Assembly: GCA_934546685.1 (NCBI GenBank)
Contig: CAKTEB010000012.1
Coordinates: 1 to 39,771 of the forward strand
Source: an uncultured Oscillospiraceae bacterium
GTDB taxonomy: Bacteria > Bacillota > Clostridia > Oscillospirales > Oscillospiraceae
DNA length: 39,771 bases
Direction of reading: 5' to 3'
This document shows, piece after piece, positions 1-8,246 of this stretch (position 1 is its first letter; each line of letters opens with the position of its first letter). Below the pieces are notes generated by a model. That model saw only the letters and a list, made by a program, of their open reading frames with translations. It had not been told where the DNA came from and did no database searches. A program made the translations under genes and the position numbers.

Positions 1-525
1 TAGCAGGGCGCTGTAGCAGGTGGAGCCGGTGAGCTCCACGATCATGTAGAGCATGATCTCCAGCTCCTTCTCCGGGATGCCGCTGTCGCTGGCGGTGTAC
101 TTGAACAGGGCCATGAGATCGAAGTCGTCAGCCTCGGCCAGGGGCCTGGCGGCCTCCTGCTTCAGCATGCCCCAGCTGAGATTCCGGGAAATGAGATTGA
201 TGAGATCCTGCCGGGCGGACAGCTGATCCAGCACATGGCCCACAAAGAACACCACCTTGTCCTCCAGCAGCGGCAGCTCATCGTGATGGGCGATGGTGGC
301 CTCATAGGCGCTTTTCAGCACCTTGGTGGACTGGTAGACCACCAGCTTGTTCCGGATATCGAACTTATCCTTAAAATACAGATAGAAGGTGCCCTTGGCC
401 ACCCCGGAGGATTCTACGATATCCGAAATAGAGGTCTTCGCGATCCCCTTGTCTGTAAACAGCTGAAACGCGGCGTCCAGCATAGATGTGAGCTTTAGCT
501 TCTTGTTGTCATCGACCTTGCCCAT
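1..525 (-). CDS. TetR/AcrR family transcriptional regulator (C-terminus cut by window edge)
   Basis: The minus strand reads open for 175 codons from the ATG at 525 to the window edge, so the C-terminal end is missing. The first 60 residues form a TetR helix-turn-helix: a helix ending in LFTDKGIAKTSISDI, then VAKGTFYLYFKDKFDI, the family's signature G-T-[FL]-Y-x-Y-F recognition helix. The rest is an alpha-helical ligand domain that cannot be assigned a ligand. TetR proteins normally repress until a ligand binds. It diverges from an MMPL exporter, and the gap holds three copies of a perfect TGAC-N5-GTCA palindrome, so it probably represses the exporter operon and perhaps itself. An AGGGG ribosome site precedes the start. 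The family call is firm; the target is inferred from position. Confidence 0.93.
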   Translation of the reverse strand, partial: MGKVDDNKKLKLTSMLDAAFQLFTDKGIAKTSISDIVESSGVAKGTFYLYFKDKFDIRNKLVVYQSTKVLKSAYEATIAHHDELPLLEDKVVFFVGHVLDQLSARQDLINLISRNLSWGMLKQEAARPLAEADDFDLMALFKYTASDSGIPEKELEIMLYMIVELTGSTCYSALL

Positions 526-586
526 GGCGGTAGTTCATCCCCTAAAATTCCTGCGGCGGAGGGTGCTCCGCCTGCGCTTTAGGGCC

Positions 587-615
587 ATTATAACGGATTT
601 CAGCAAATGATGCAA
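587..615 (-). promoter_or_regulatory. Sigma-A promoter of the TetR gene
   Basis: Read on the minus strand, TTGCAT (615-610) is followed after 17 bp by a perfect TATAAT (592-587). This leaves a leader of about 55 nt before the regulator ATG at 525. The nearest palindrome (635-647) lies 20 bp upstream of the -35 box, so autoregulation is possible but less direct than for the exporter promoter. Confidence 0.6.
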
Positions 616-634
616 TAACCTTACGAAAAATTTA

Positions 635-716
635 TGACCATTCGTCATCTTTTTAGATTGACTAACGGTCATTTTTGTAGTACAATGCCTAACGGTAAAT
701 AAATGACCCCGAGTCA
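635..716. promoter_or_regulatory. Three TGAC-N5-GTCA palindromes, probable TetR operators
   Basis: Three 13-bp sites have the same perfect arms TGAC and GTCA around five variable bases: 635-647 (spacer CATTC), 659-671 (TAACG) and 704-716 (CCCGA). The second overlaps the -35 hexamer of the exporter promoter and the third begins about 18 bp after its -10 box, so bound protein would block initiation. Start-to-start distances are 24 and 45 bp. A direct repeat TAACGGT also occurs at 663-669 and 690-696. Perfect arms with an odd spacer suit a TetR dimer. The assignment to the adjacent regulator is inference. Confidence 0.65.
658..686 (+). promoter_or_regulatory. Sigma-A promoter of the MMPL operon
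   Basis: TTGACT (658-663) and TACAAT (681-686) are separated by exactly 17 bp. The -35 box is embedded in the middle TGAC-N5-GTCA palindrome. The ribosome site GAGGAGG (722-728) follows before the ATG at 740. Confidence 0.75.
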
Positions 717-739
717 GTTTTGAGGAGGCATCTGAATCA

Positions 740-2848
740 ATGATAAAATTTGGACGGTTCATCGCAAAGCACCGTGTGCTGGTTTTGATCGTCGCGGTGC
801 TGCTGCTGATCCCATCCATCCTGGGCTATGTGTCCACCCGTGTCAACTACGATATCCTGACCTATCTGCCGGATAACATTGACACCATGGTGGGCCAGGA
901 GATCCTGCAGGATGAATTCGGGAAAGGCGCCTACTCCATGGTCGTCGTGCAAGGACTGGACGACAAGGACGTGGCAAAGATGCGGGAGGAGTTCACCCAG
1001 GTGGACGGCGTGGCCGATGTGCTGTGGTATGACAGCATCGCGAGCCTGTCCGTTCCCAAGGAGATCCTGCCCGACGAGCTGCTCGATCAGTTTAACACCG
1101 ACGACAGCACCATGATGCTGGTATTCTTCAAGAGCGGCACCTCCAGTGACGAGACCCTGGAGGCCCTGAGCCAGCTGAAGCAGATCGCCGGAAAGCGGGC
1201 CCTGATCGGCGGCATGACCGCCACCATCTCCGATACCCGGGACCTGACCGAGCAGGAGGAGCCCATCTATGTGCTCATCGCCGTGCTGCTGTCCTGCGTG
1301 GTGCTGGCCATCACCATGGACTCCCTGATGCTGCCGCTGCTGTTCATCGCCAGCATCGGCATGGCAATTCTCTATAACCTGGGCACCAATATAATCGCCG
1401 GAGAGATCTCTTACATCACCATGGCCCTGGCGGCGGTCCTGCAGCTGGGCGTCACCATGGACTATTCCATCTTCCTCTGGCACAGCTTCTCTGAAAACCT
1501 CCAATACTACGATACCAAGGAAGAGGCCATGGCCCACGCCATCGCGGCCACCTTCTCCTCGGTGCTGGGCAGCTCCATGACCACGGTGGCAGGCTTCATC
1601 GCCCTGTGCTTCATGAGCTTCACCCTGGGATTGGATCTGGGCGTTGTGATGGCAAAGGGCGTTGTGTTCGGCGTCATCAGCTGCGTAACGATCCTGCCCT
1701 CCCTGATCCTGGTGTGCTATAAGGCCATCAAGAAGACCACCCACAGATCCATCCTTCCGGATGTGGGCCGGCTGTCCGGCGGCATCATGAAGCACTATAA
1801 GCTGTTCCTGATCCTGTTCCTGATTCTGCTGGTGCCCGCCATCTACGGCTACAACCACACCAGCGTCTACTACAACCTGGATTCCACCCTGCCCGAGGAG
1901 CTGGACAGCTCCCAGGCCAACGCGGCCATCCGGGATGACTTCCACATGGGCGCGCTGCATCTGCTGCTCCTCAGCAGCGACACCTCCTCCACGGACGTCC
2001 GCAAGATGGCGGATGAGATGGAGCAGGTGGACGGCGTCAGCTATGTGCTGGGCCTTGATTCCCTCACCGGCAGCTTGATCCCCGATGAGTTCATCCCCTC
2101 GGAGCTTACCTCCATGCTGGAGAGCGAAAACTACAAGCTCATGATGATCGGCTCTGAGTACGCCACGGCCAGCACCGAGGTCAACAACCAGATTACCGAG
2201 CTCCAGAAGATCTGCAAGAAGTACGACGAGAGCTCCATGCTCATCGGCGAGGCCCCCTGCACCAAGGACCTGATTACCATTACCGATCACGACTTCGCGG
2301 TGGTCAACTCCGTGTCCATCGGCCTGGTGTTCCTCATCATCGCCATTGTGCTGAAGTCCTTTGTACTGCCTATCCTGCTGGTGGCGGTCATTGAGTTCGC
2401 GATTTTCGTGAACATGGGCATCCCGGGCTTCACCGGAACCCAGCTTCCCTTTATCGCGTCCATCGTCATCGGCACCATTCAGCTGGGCGCCACCGTAGAC
2501 TACGCCATCCTGATGACGAACCGGTATCTCCACGAGCGCACCACCGGCAAGAGCAAGAAGGAGGCGGTGGACACCGCGATCCACACCTGCGCAACGTCCA
2601 TTATGGTCTCCGCGCTGAGCTTCTTCGCCGCCACCTTCGGCGTAGGCATCTACTCCGATGTGGCCCTGATCGGCAGCCTGTGCTCCCTGATGGCACGGGG
2701 CGCCATCATCAGCATGGTAACGGTGCTTCTGGTACTGCCTGCTGTGCTGTACATCTTTGATAAACTGATTATTGCTACGACCTTCGGGGCAAAGAAAGCC
2801 ATCCGCATGCACACCGAGGGCAATTCCGAACAGGAGGTATCCCTATGA
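740..2848 (+). CDS. MMPL/RND-family transporter
   Basis: The 702-residue protein has the two-fold MMPL architecture. Each half starts with one membrane helix (about 12-32 and 353-371), then an extracytoplasmic domain, then a block of about five helices. The paired intramembrane motifs are GVTMDYSIFLWH in the first half and GATVDYAILMTN in the second, whose Asp-Tyr pairs correspond to the proton-relay positions of MmpL/RND proteins. Members export lipids, siderophores or toxic compounds using the proton gradient; the substrate here is unknown. A GAGGAGG site lies 11 bases before the ATG. The stop overlaps the next start as ATGA, so the two products are translationally coupled and probably work together. 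The divergent TetR gene and three palindromes suggest drug- or metabolite-induced expression. Confidence 0.95.
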   Translation: MIKFGRFIAKHRVLVLIVAVLLLIPSILGYVSTRVNYDILTYLPDNIDTMVGQEILQDEFGKGAYSMVVVQGLDDKDVAKMREEFTQVDGVADVLWYDSIASLSVPKEILPDELLDQFNTDDSTMMLVFFKSGTSSDETLEALSQLKQIAGKRALIGGMTATISDTRDLTEQEEPIYVLIAVLLSCVVLAITMDSLMLPLLFIASIGMAILYNLGTNIIAGEISYITMALAAVLQLGVTMDYSIFLWHSFSENLQYYDTKEEAMAHAIAATFSSVLGSSMTTVAGFIALCFMSFTLGLDLGVVMAKGVVFGVISCVTILPSLILVCYKAIKKTTHRSILPDVGRLSGGIMKHYKLFLILFLILLVPAIYGYNHTSVYYNLDSTLPEELDSSQANAAIRDDFHMGALHLLLLSSDTSSTDVRKMADEMEQVDGVSYVLGLDSLTGSLIPDEFIPSELTSMLESENYKLMMIGSEYATASTEVNNQITELQKICKKYDESSMLIGEAPCTKDLITITDHDFAVVNSVSIGLVFLIIAIVLKSFVLPILLVAVIEFAIFVNMGIPGFTGTQLPFIASIVIGTIQLGATVDYAILMTNRYLHERTTGKSKKEAVDTAIHTCATSIMVSALSFFAATFGVGIYSDVALIGSLCSLMARGAIISMVTVLLVLPAVLYIFDKLIIATTFGAKKAIRMHTEGNSEQEVSL

Positions 2849-5388
2849 AAGTGATGAATAAAAGACTGATGCGGCTGTCTGGCATGGTGCTCAGCGCCAG
2901 CTTCCTGGTGTCCTGCCTGGGCGTTCCCGCCCTGGCCGCGGACTCCCTCTCCAAGACCGAGAAGAATGAGACCGTTTACATTATTACCGATCCCCAGGGC
3001 AAGCCCGATTCCGTGATCGTATCCGATTGGCTGAAAAACGCCGGCAAGCAGGGCTCCCTGAAGGACAGCTCCGATCTTCAGGATATCGAGGTGGTCAAGG
3101 GCGACGCCACCTACTCCGGCTCTGGCAGCAGCATGACCTGGGCCGCCGATGGCAGCGACGTCTACTACAAGGGCACCTCCAACCAGGAGCTGCCGGTGGG
3201 CGTGACCATGACCTACCTGCTGGACGGCAAGAAGGTAACGCCCGAGGAGCTGGCCGGAAAGAGCGGCAAGCTCACCATTCGGATCCAGTACACCAACAAC
3301 ACCAAGCAGACCGTGGACGTGGACGGCGAGAAGATGGAGATGTCCGTTCCCTTTATGATGGTCACCGGCATGATGCTGGACAACGATAAGTGCGCCAACA
3401 TCCAGGTGGACAACGGCATGGTGGAGAACGACGGCGACCATTCCATCGTCATGTGCTACGGTCTGCCCGGCCTCACCGATTCTCTGGCTCTGGAGAGCAC
3501 CGATGACTTCGAGGCTCCCGAGTTCCCCGACACCGTGGAGATCACCGCGGACGTCACCGACTTCTCCATGGAGACCGCCATTACCGTGGCCTCCTCCAGC
3601 CTTCTCAACGATTTGGAGCTGGACGACACCGAGACCATGGATGAGCTGGAGGAGAAGCTCAACGATCTCACCGACGCTTCCCAGCAGCTGCTGGACGGCA
3701 CCAGCGATCTGCTGGACGGCGTGGATGAGCTGAAGGACGGCGCGGCAGAGCTCCAGAGCGGCGCTTCCCAGCTCCAGAGCGGCGCAAGCCAGCTGGACTC
3801 CGGCGCCAGCAACCTCCAGAGCGGCGCAAATCAGCTGTCCACCGGCGCTTCCACCCTGGCTACCTCCATGGGTACTCTGGTGGCAGGGCTCCAGTCCGCC
3901 CATAACGGCAGCCAGAGCCTGGTGAGCGGTCTGGGCACCCTCCAGACCGGCGCTGTGACCCTGTCCGGCGGCATCGATTCTGCCGCCGCCGGCGCAACGG
4001 CTCTGGCCACCGGCACCTCTCAGCTGAAAACCGGCGCGGCCACCCTGGCCTCCGGCGCTTCCCAGCTCCAGACTGGCGCCTCCAGCCTGAGCACCGGCCT
4101 TACCCAGGTGCAGGGCGGCGCAAGCACCCTGAGCACCTCCATGGCCACCCTCAAAGCTGGCTCCAGCCAGGTATCCACCGGCATCAGCGACCTGGATGAT
4201 GGCGCTTCTGAGCTCTCCACCAGCCTGACGCAGCTGGAGGCCCTGGCCGCCGGTCTCAGCCAGGCCATGGGCAACACCGCCACCGAGTCCGGCGTGGATA
4301 CCCAGAGCATCAGCGAGAACGCGTCCAGCGCGGCCGACAATGCATCCAATGCGGCAGCTGAAATCAGCAATGCGACCAGCAACAGCACCTCTGCCTATAA
4401 CACCCTGGCTGGCATTGATACCACGGGCATGACCGAGGCGCAGATTTCTGCGATCCAGAGTGCCATGAGCCTCATCAGCAGCAGCAATGTCAATCAGGCC
4501 TCCGCACAGACTGCCATCAGCAATGCAAGCGCAAATGTGAATGCAGTTGCCACCGAAGCCGCAGCGGGCACCGGCGAAACCACCACCCAGCCTATGACCG
4601 CCCAGCAGATGGCGGCCGCCCTGGCCGCAGGCCTGACCGAGGCCTCTACCGGCGCAGCCGACCTGGCCCAGGGCACTGGGGACCTGAAGACCAACTATGC
4701 GGCCCTGGACGCCGGCATCAGCGCGGCGGCTGACGGTGCGGCCTCTCTGTCCGCAGGCGCATCCTCCGCAGCCTCCGGCGCGGCCTCTTTGAAGACCGGC
4801 ATTGACTCCGCTGTTTCCGGCGCCGGCGCGTTGGTCACCGGCATCGACCAGGTGGACTCCGGTGCGCAGAGCCTCAGCAGCGGCATGGGCCAGCTGTCCA
4901 CCGGCGCTTCCGCCCTCAGCGAGGGCCTGGGCACGGCGGCTGCCGGTGCCAGCAGCCTCGACAGTGGCCTTGGCTCCGCGGTTTCCGGCGGCTCCCAGCT
5001 CCAGACCGGCGCTGGCACCCTGGCCTCCGGCGCTTCCACCCTGTATGACGGCACCGGCACCCTCAAGAGCGGCACCGCCTCTCTCAGCGAGGGCACCGTG
5101 TCTCTCAAGGAGGGCACCGATGAGCTGGTCAGCGGCGTACAGGAGCTCCGTGACGGCGCGGAAGAGCTCCATGACGGCATGAAGGAGTTCAAGGAGGACG
5201 GCATCGACAAGCTCTGCAATCTCTATTGGGACAACGTGCCTGAGCTGGTACACAAGCTCCAGGCTCTCCAGAAGCTGGGCCAGGATTACCAGAGCTTCTC
5301 CGGCATCTCCTCCGACGCGGACGGCAAGGTGAAGTTCCTGTTCCGCTCCGACGCCATCTCCGTGGACGATTCCGCCGACGGCGAATAA
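2845..5388 (+). CDS. Secreted Leu-x-x-Gly heptad-repeat protein (YhgE/Pip-like outer region)
   Basis: The 847-residue protein has a signal peptide: a basic start, a hydrophobic stretch, then either type I cleavage after PALA or a lipobox-like LVSC at residues 21-24. Residues from about 35 to 265 form a non-repetitive domain. From about 275 to 450 and 600 to 790 it is built of seven-residue units of the type x-x-L-x-x-G-A, as in YhgE/Pip proteins. Between them is an Ala/Ser/Asn-rich stretch of about 130 residues. YhgE/Pip proteins also carry C-terminal membrane helices; none is seen here, and the protein ends in a short acidic tail. Coupling to the MMPL gene by an ATGA overlap suggests an extracytoplasmic partner, perhaps a fibrous adaptor through the thick wall. 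That role is inference. Confidence 0.85.
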   Translation: MKVMNKRLMRLSGMVLSASFLVSCLGVPALAADSLSKTEKNETVYIITDPQGKPDSVIVSDWLKNAGKQGSLKDSSDLQDIEVVKGDATYSGSGSSMTWAADGSDVYYKGTSNQELPVGVTMTYLLDGKKVTPEELAGKSGKLTIRIQYTNNTKQTVDVDGEKMEMSVPFMMVTGMMLDNDKCANIQVDNGMVENDGDHSIVMCYGLPGLTDSLALESTDDFEAPEFPDTVEITADVTDFSMETAITVASSSLLNDLELDDTETMDELEEKLNDLTDASQQLLDGTSDLLDGVDELKDGAAELQSGASQLQSGASQLDSGASNLQSGANQLSTGASTLATSMGTLVAGLQSAHNGSQSLVSGLGTLQTGAVTLSGGIDSAAAGATALATGTSQLKTGAATLASGASQLQTGASSLSTGLTQVQGGASTLSTSMATLKAGSSQVSTGISDLDDGASELSTSLTQLEALAAGLSQAMGNTATESGVDTQSISENASSAADNASNAAAEISNATSNSTSAYNTLAGIDTTGMTEAQISAIQSAMSLISSSNVNQASAQTAISNASANVNAVATEAAAGTGETTTQPMTAQQMAAALAAGLTEASTGAADLAQGTGDLKTNYAALDAGISAAADGAASLSAGASSAASGAASLKTGIDSAVSGAGALVTGIDQVDSGAQSLSSGMGQLSTGASALSEGLGTAAAGASSLDSGLGSAVSGGSQLQTGAGTLASGASTLYDGTGTLKSGTASLSEGTVSLKEGTDELVSGVQELRDGAEELHDGMKEFKEDGIDKLCNLYWDNVPELVHKLQALQKLGQDYQSFSGISSDADGKVKFLFRSDAISVDDSADGE

Positions 5389-5416
5389 TCTCCGCTTATT
5401 ACATCACCTCCTCTTT

Positions 5417-5458
5417 GCCCGCCGTGGGATCCGGAAACGGATTCTGCGGCGGGCTTTT
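5417..5458 (+). terminator. Rho-independent terminator of the MMPL operon
   Basis: GCCCGCCG (5417-5424) pairs perfectly with CGGCGGGC (5447-5454), with an inner ATCCG/CGGAT stem, followed by TTTT. Confidence 0.85.
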
Positions 5459-5512
5459 CTCCTCCCGTGCAACAAAATGTCGGAAAAAGAGGTCTATATT
5501 TTGTAGCGCCTA

Positions 5513-5541
5513 TTGAGATGTGCCCCGACCCATGGTATAAT
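5513..5541 (+). promoter_or_regulatory. Sigma-A promoter of the SLH/L,D-transpeptidase gene
   Basis: TTGAGA (5513-5518), a 17-bp spacer and a perfect TATAAT (5536-5541). The open frame extends upstream to an ATG-like codon inside this -35 box, so that upstream codon cannot be the translation start. Confidence 0.8.
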
Positions 5542-5587
5542 CACAAAAGATCCATGCGGAAGAGAGATTTTACAGGAGATGAGATCG

Positions 5588-7660
5588 ATGAAAAAAGGAA
5601 CGCTCATGGCGGCAGGACTGGCGGCAGCCGTGCTGCTCAGCAGCCCCGTCCTGGCGGCGGAGGAGCAGAGCCGGGAGCCCGTGGCCCTGCGGCAGGATCA
5701 CAGCGCCTATATGCAGGGCATGGGCCAGGATAAATTCGGGCCCCAGGAGCACCTGACCTGGGCCCAGGTCTGCACGATCATTTTTAACCTCATGGAGGAC
5801 CAGTCCATGGGCCAGGAGCCCAGCAGCTTCACGGATGTTGCCCAGGATCAGTGGTTCTATCAGGCCATCACCACCCTGGCCTCCCGGGGTATCCTCCAGT
5901 GCGACGGCGGAGAACTGCACCCGGACAGCGAGATCACCCGGGGAGAGTTCGCCGTGCTGGTGGTGGGCCTGGTGGGGGTAGATGACAGTGCCTCCAGCAG
6001 CTTTACGGATGTGGCGGCGGATGCCTCCCAGTATCCGTATATTTCTACGGCCACGTCCCACGGCTGGCTCCGGGGCTTCGAGGATGGCAGCTTCCGTCCG
6101 GAGGAGTGCCTGACCCGGGCCCAGGCCACGGCGGTGTTCAACCGCATTCTGGGCCGCAGCTTGGATCCCGCCCTGGACGCGGATCAGCGGGATCTGAGCC
6201 GTTTTGTCGATGTGACCGGGGAATGGTATTACGGCGACGTCATGGAGGCCACCGTCAGCCATGACGCCGCGGTGCAGGACGGGGAGGAGCATTGGAGCAA
6301 CTATTCCCGCACCTACACCCTGACCTTCCAGGACGGCGACCAGACCTCCAAGGTGCTGGTGCCCGAGGGGAAGCAGCTTTCCCAGATCCCGTCCACCGGC
6401 GGCGTCCACTGGCTCACCGGAAATGGCAGCGTGGCGAGCCTCGGCGGCACAGTGACCGCCAGCGGCACCTACCGTGCCCTGTATGCCCCCAGCCTGAAAA
6501 CCGCCCATGACCAGTATGTCAAGGGCTATCCCGATGGCTCCTTCCAGCCGAACGGGCAGGTGACCCGAGCCGAGGCGGCCCAGATGCTCTACGGCATGCT
6601 GGCCGACCAGAGCCGGGGCAGCTTCCCCTGCGGCTATGACGACGTGGGCGAGGGCATGTGGTTCTATGACGCGGTGACCACCCTGGCCTCCCGGGGCCTT
6701 CTGACCTCCGGCGGCTCCTTCCGGCCCAATGATCCCATGACTCGGGGAGAGTATGTGGAAATGCTCACCCGGCTCACGGCCTATGTGAGCGGCGGCAGCT
6801 TCACGGATGTATCCGCCGAGGATCCCAATTATGCGGCGGTTTCGACAGCCGCCGGAAAGGGCTGGGTACAGGGCTATGAGGACGGCTCCTTCCGGCCTGA
6901 CGGCCATCTGACCCGGGCAGAGTCTGTGACGGTCATGAACCGGATCCTGGGCCGAGTTGGCGACAGCGCCGCGGAGCAGGAGATGGACGAGCGCTATACC
7001 TTCACCGACGCGGCCAAGGGCGAGTGGTATTACCAGGCGGTCATGGAGGCGGCGGTGTCCCACAGCTTCACCTCCACCGGCAGCGGCGAGAGCTGGAGCA
7101 GCTACAGCCGCGCCTACAACGGCAGCGTATCCTGGGAGGATTCCGCCAGCGTGGTGGCGGCGGCCAGCATCACCCAGAGCGTGGGCTGCGTCTACAACGG
7201 CGACTTTACCCACAGCTACAACTGGGACTACTCCACCGCCAAAAAGGAGCAGTTCGTCAACGGCCAGGGCTATTCCAGCAAGACCTCCTGGCTGGCCTGG
7301 GTGAACCTTCAGAATCAGAAGGTCTACCTGTTCACCGGAAAGCAGGGAAATTGGAAGCTGGAGAAGACCTTTATCTGCGGTTCCGGCAGCCCCAAGACGC
7401 CCACCCCCACCGGTGTTACCTATGTGACCTACCGCCAGAGCCTATGGGACTTCGGCAAGTATATCTGTCGTCCGGTGGTGCGGTTCTATCCCAATACGGG
7501 CTATGCCTTCCACTCCCGGCTGTTCAAGCGGGACGGAACGAGCTTCTATGACAACAGCATCGGCTGGCCGGTGTCCGAGGGCTGTATCCGCATGCTGGAT
7601 CCGGATATCCAGTACATCTACGACAACGTGCCCAACAACACGACGGTCGTTATCTACTAA
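5588..7660 (+). CDS. SLH-domain protein with C-terminal YkuD L,D-transpeptidase
   Basis: I chose ATG 5588 because AGGAG (5574-5578) precedes it and the signal peptide begins there (MKKGTLMAAG, cleavage near VLAAEE); ATG 5579 is an alternative. The 690-residue product has two tandem copies of one layout. Each copy has three S-layer-homology-like modules (about 38-190 and 306-455) followed by a GEWYY-x-x-VMEA-x-VSH unit (about 212-240 and 478-508). Residues about 565-690 form a YkuD domain with His642 and the motif SEGCIR, giving nucleophile Cys666. The common motif is SHGC, and Glu replaces the His here. YkuD enzymes make 3-3 cross-links or attach proteins to peptidoglycan, and SLH modules bind secondary wall polymer, so this is probably a wall-anchored cross-linking enzyme. 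It is monocistronic, with its own promoter and terminator. Confidence 0.9.
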   Translation: MKKGTLMAAGLAAAVLLSSPVLAAEEQSREPVALRQDHSAYMQGMGQDKFGPQEHLTWAQVCTIIFNLMEDQSMGQEPSSFTDVAQDQWFYQAITTLASRGILQCDGGELHPDSEITRGEFAVLVVGLVGVDDSASSSFTDVAADASQYPYISTATSHGWLRGFEDGSFRPEECLTRAQATAVFNRILGRSLDPALDADQRDLSRFVDVTGEWYYGDVMEATVSHDAAVQDGEEHWSNYSRTYTLTFQDGDQTSKVLVPEGKQLSQIPSTGGVHWLTGNGSVASLGGTVTASGTYRALYAPSLKTAHDQYVKGYPDGSFQPNGQVTRAEAAQMLYGMLADQSRGSFPCGYDDVGEGMWFYDAVTTLASRGLLTSGGSFRPNDPMTRGEYVEMLTRLTAYVSGGSFTDVSAEDPNYAAVSTAAGKGWVQGYEDGSFRPDGHLTRAESVTVMNRILGRVGDSAAEQEMDERYTFTDAAKGEWYYQAVMEAAVSHSFTSTGSGESWSSYSRAYNGSVSWEDSASVVAAASITQSVGCVYNGDFTHSYNWDYSTAKKEQFVNGQGYSSKTSWLAWVNLQNQKVYLFTGKQGNWKLEKTFICGSGSPKTPTPTGVTYVTYRQSLWDFGKYICRPVVRFYPNTGYAFHSRLFKRDGTSFYDNSIGWPVSEGCIRMLDPDIQYIYDNVPNNTTVVIY

Positions 7661-7667
7661 TCTACAT

Positions 7668-7707
7668 ATCTGGTGGCTGCTGCGAGCTGCGGCAGCCACC
7701 AGATTTT
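7668..7707 (+). terminator. Strong hairpin terminator
   Basis: A 13-bp perfect stem (7668-7680 with 7692-7704), an 11-nt loop and TTTT. It separates the transpeptidase gene from the deformylase gene, which begins only 16 bases further on, so the deformylase may depend on read-through. Confidence 0.85.
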
Positions 7708-7722
7708 CGCGAGGTGTTTTTT

Positions 7723-8133
7723 ATGATAAAACCCATTGTTCGGGATCAGCTGTTCCTGTCCCAGAAATCCCAGCCTGCCACCCGGATGGATATGCAGGTG
7801 ATCCTGGATCTGAAGGATACCCTTCAGGCCAACAGTGACCGTTGCGTGGGCCTGGCGGCCAATATGATCGGCGTTTCCAAGCGGATCCTGGTCTGTGCCG
7901 TGGGGCCTATGATGCTGATTTTGGTGAATCCCAAGATCCTCAGCAGGGAGGGGCCCTATGAGACCCATGAGGGCTGCCTGAGCCTGGACGGCGAGCGGCC
8001 CGCAAAGCGCTACCGGACCATCCGGGTTGGCTATCAGGACGAGAATTTCCATCCCCAGGAGCGGACGTTTATGGGCTTCCCGGCCCAGATCATCCAGCAT
8101 GAGATGGATCATTTCGAGGGGATTCTGATATAA
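7723..8133 (+). CDS. def: Peptide deformylase, short clostridial type
   Basis: The 136-residue protein carries the three deformylase motifs: GLAANMIG (43-50), EGCLS (83-87, metal ligand Cys85) and HEMDH (126-130, metal ligands His126 and His130 with catalytic Glu127). The enzyme removes the N-formyl group from nascent chains. In motif I the usual Gln after G-x-A-A-x is Met48. That Gln helps bind the substrate in well-studied enzymes, so activity or substrate may differ. I recall similar short clostridial variants, so this may be a family trait. Start: ATG 7723 lies eight bases after GAGG; a GTG at 7714 is in frame but overlaps that site. No own promoter is obvious and a strong terminator lies just upstream. 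Confidence 0.85.
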   Translation: MIKPIVRDQLFLSQKSQPATRMDMQVILDLKDTLQANSDRCVGLAANMIGVSKRILVCAVGPMMLILVNPKILSREGPYETHEGCLSLDGERPAKRYRTIRVGYQDENFHPQERTFMGFPAQIIQHEMDHFEGILI

Positions 8134-8160
8134 GGCGACACCGATTCCTGCGGTATTGCC
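8134..8160. repeat. Imperfect hairpin, weak terminator or repeat remnant
   Basis: GGCGACACCG (8134-8143) pairs with CGGTATTGCC (8151-8160) with one G-T wobble and one mismatch. Only two T follow, so it is a poor terminator. The left arm resembles the end of the candidate mobile element at 24727 (GGGCAACACCG), and it may be a collapsed copy consisting of both ends. Confidence 0.4.
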
Positions 8161-8182
8161 TTGAAGCTATCTGGATGCGGGC

Positions 8183-8211
8183 TTGCGATTGCGGCGGGAG
8201 TATGCTAGAAT
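8183..8211 (+). promoter_or_regulatory. Extended -10 promoter of the MATE gene
   Basis: TTGCGA (8183-8188), 17 bp, then TAGAAT (8206-8211) preceded by an extending TG at 8203-8204. Confidence 0.65.
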
Positions 8212-8246
8212 AAGCGTCAGACTTTGAGGAAAAAAGGAGTTTTAGC

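Noticed and set aside
737..2812. A 691-codon minus-strand open frame opposite the MMPL gene
   Set aside because: The MMPL frame is a clear family match. The opposite frame is His/Gly/Asp-rich without domains, as expected from GC-rich codon bias.
2650..5253. An 867-codon minus-strand open frame opposite the heptad-repeat gene
   Set aside because: Its apparent Gly/Ala repeats mirror the real heptads. It has no signal peptide or ribosome site and spans two real genes.
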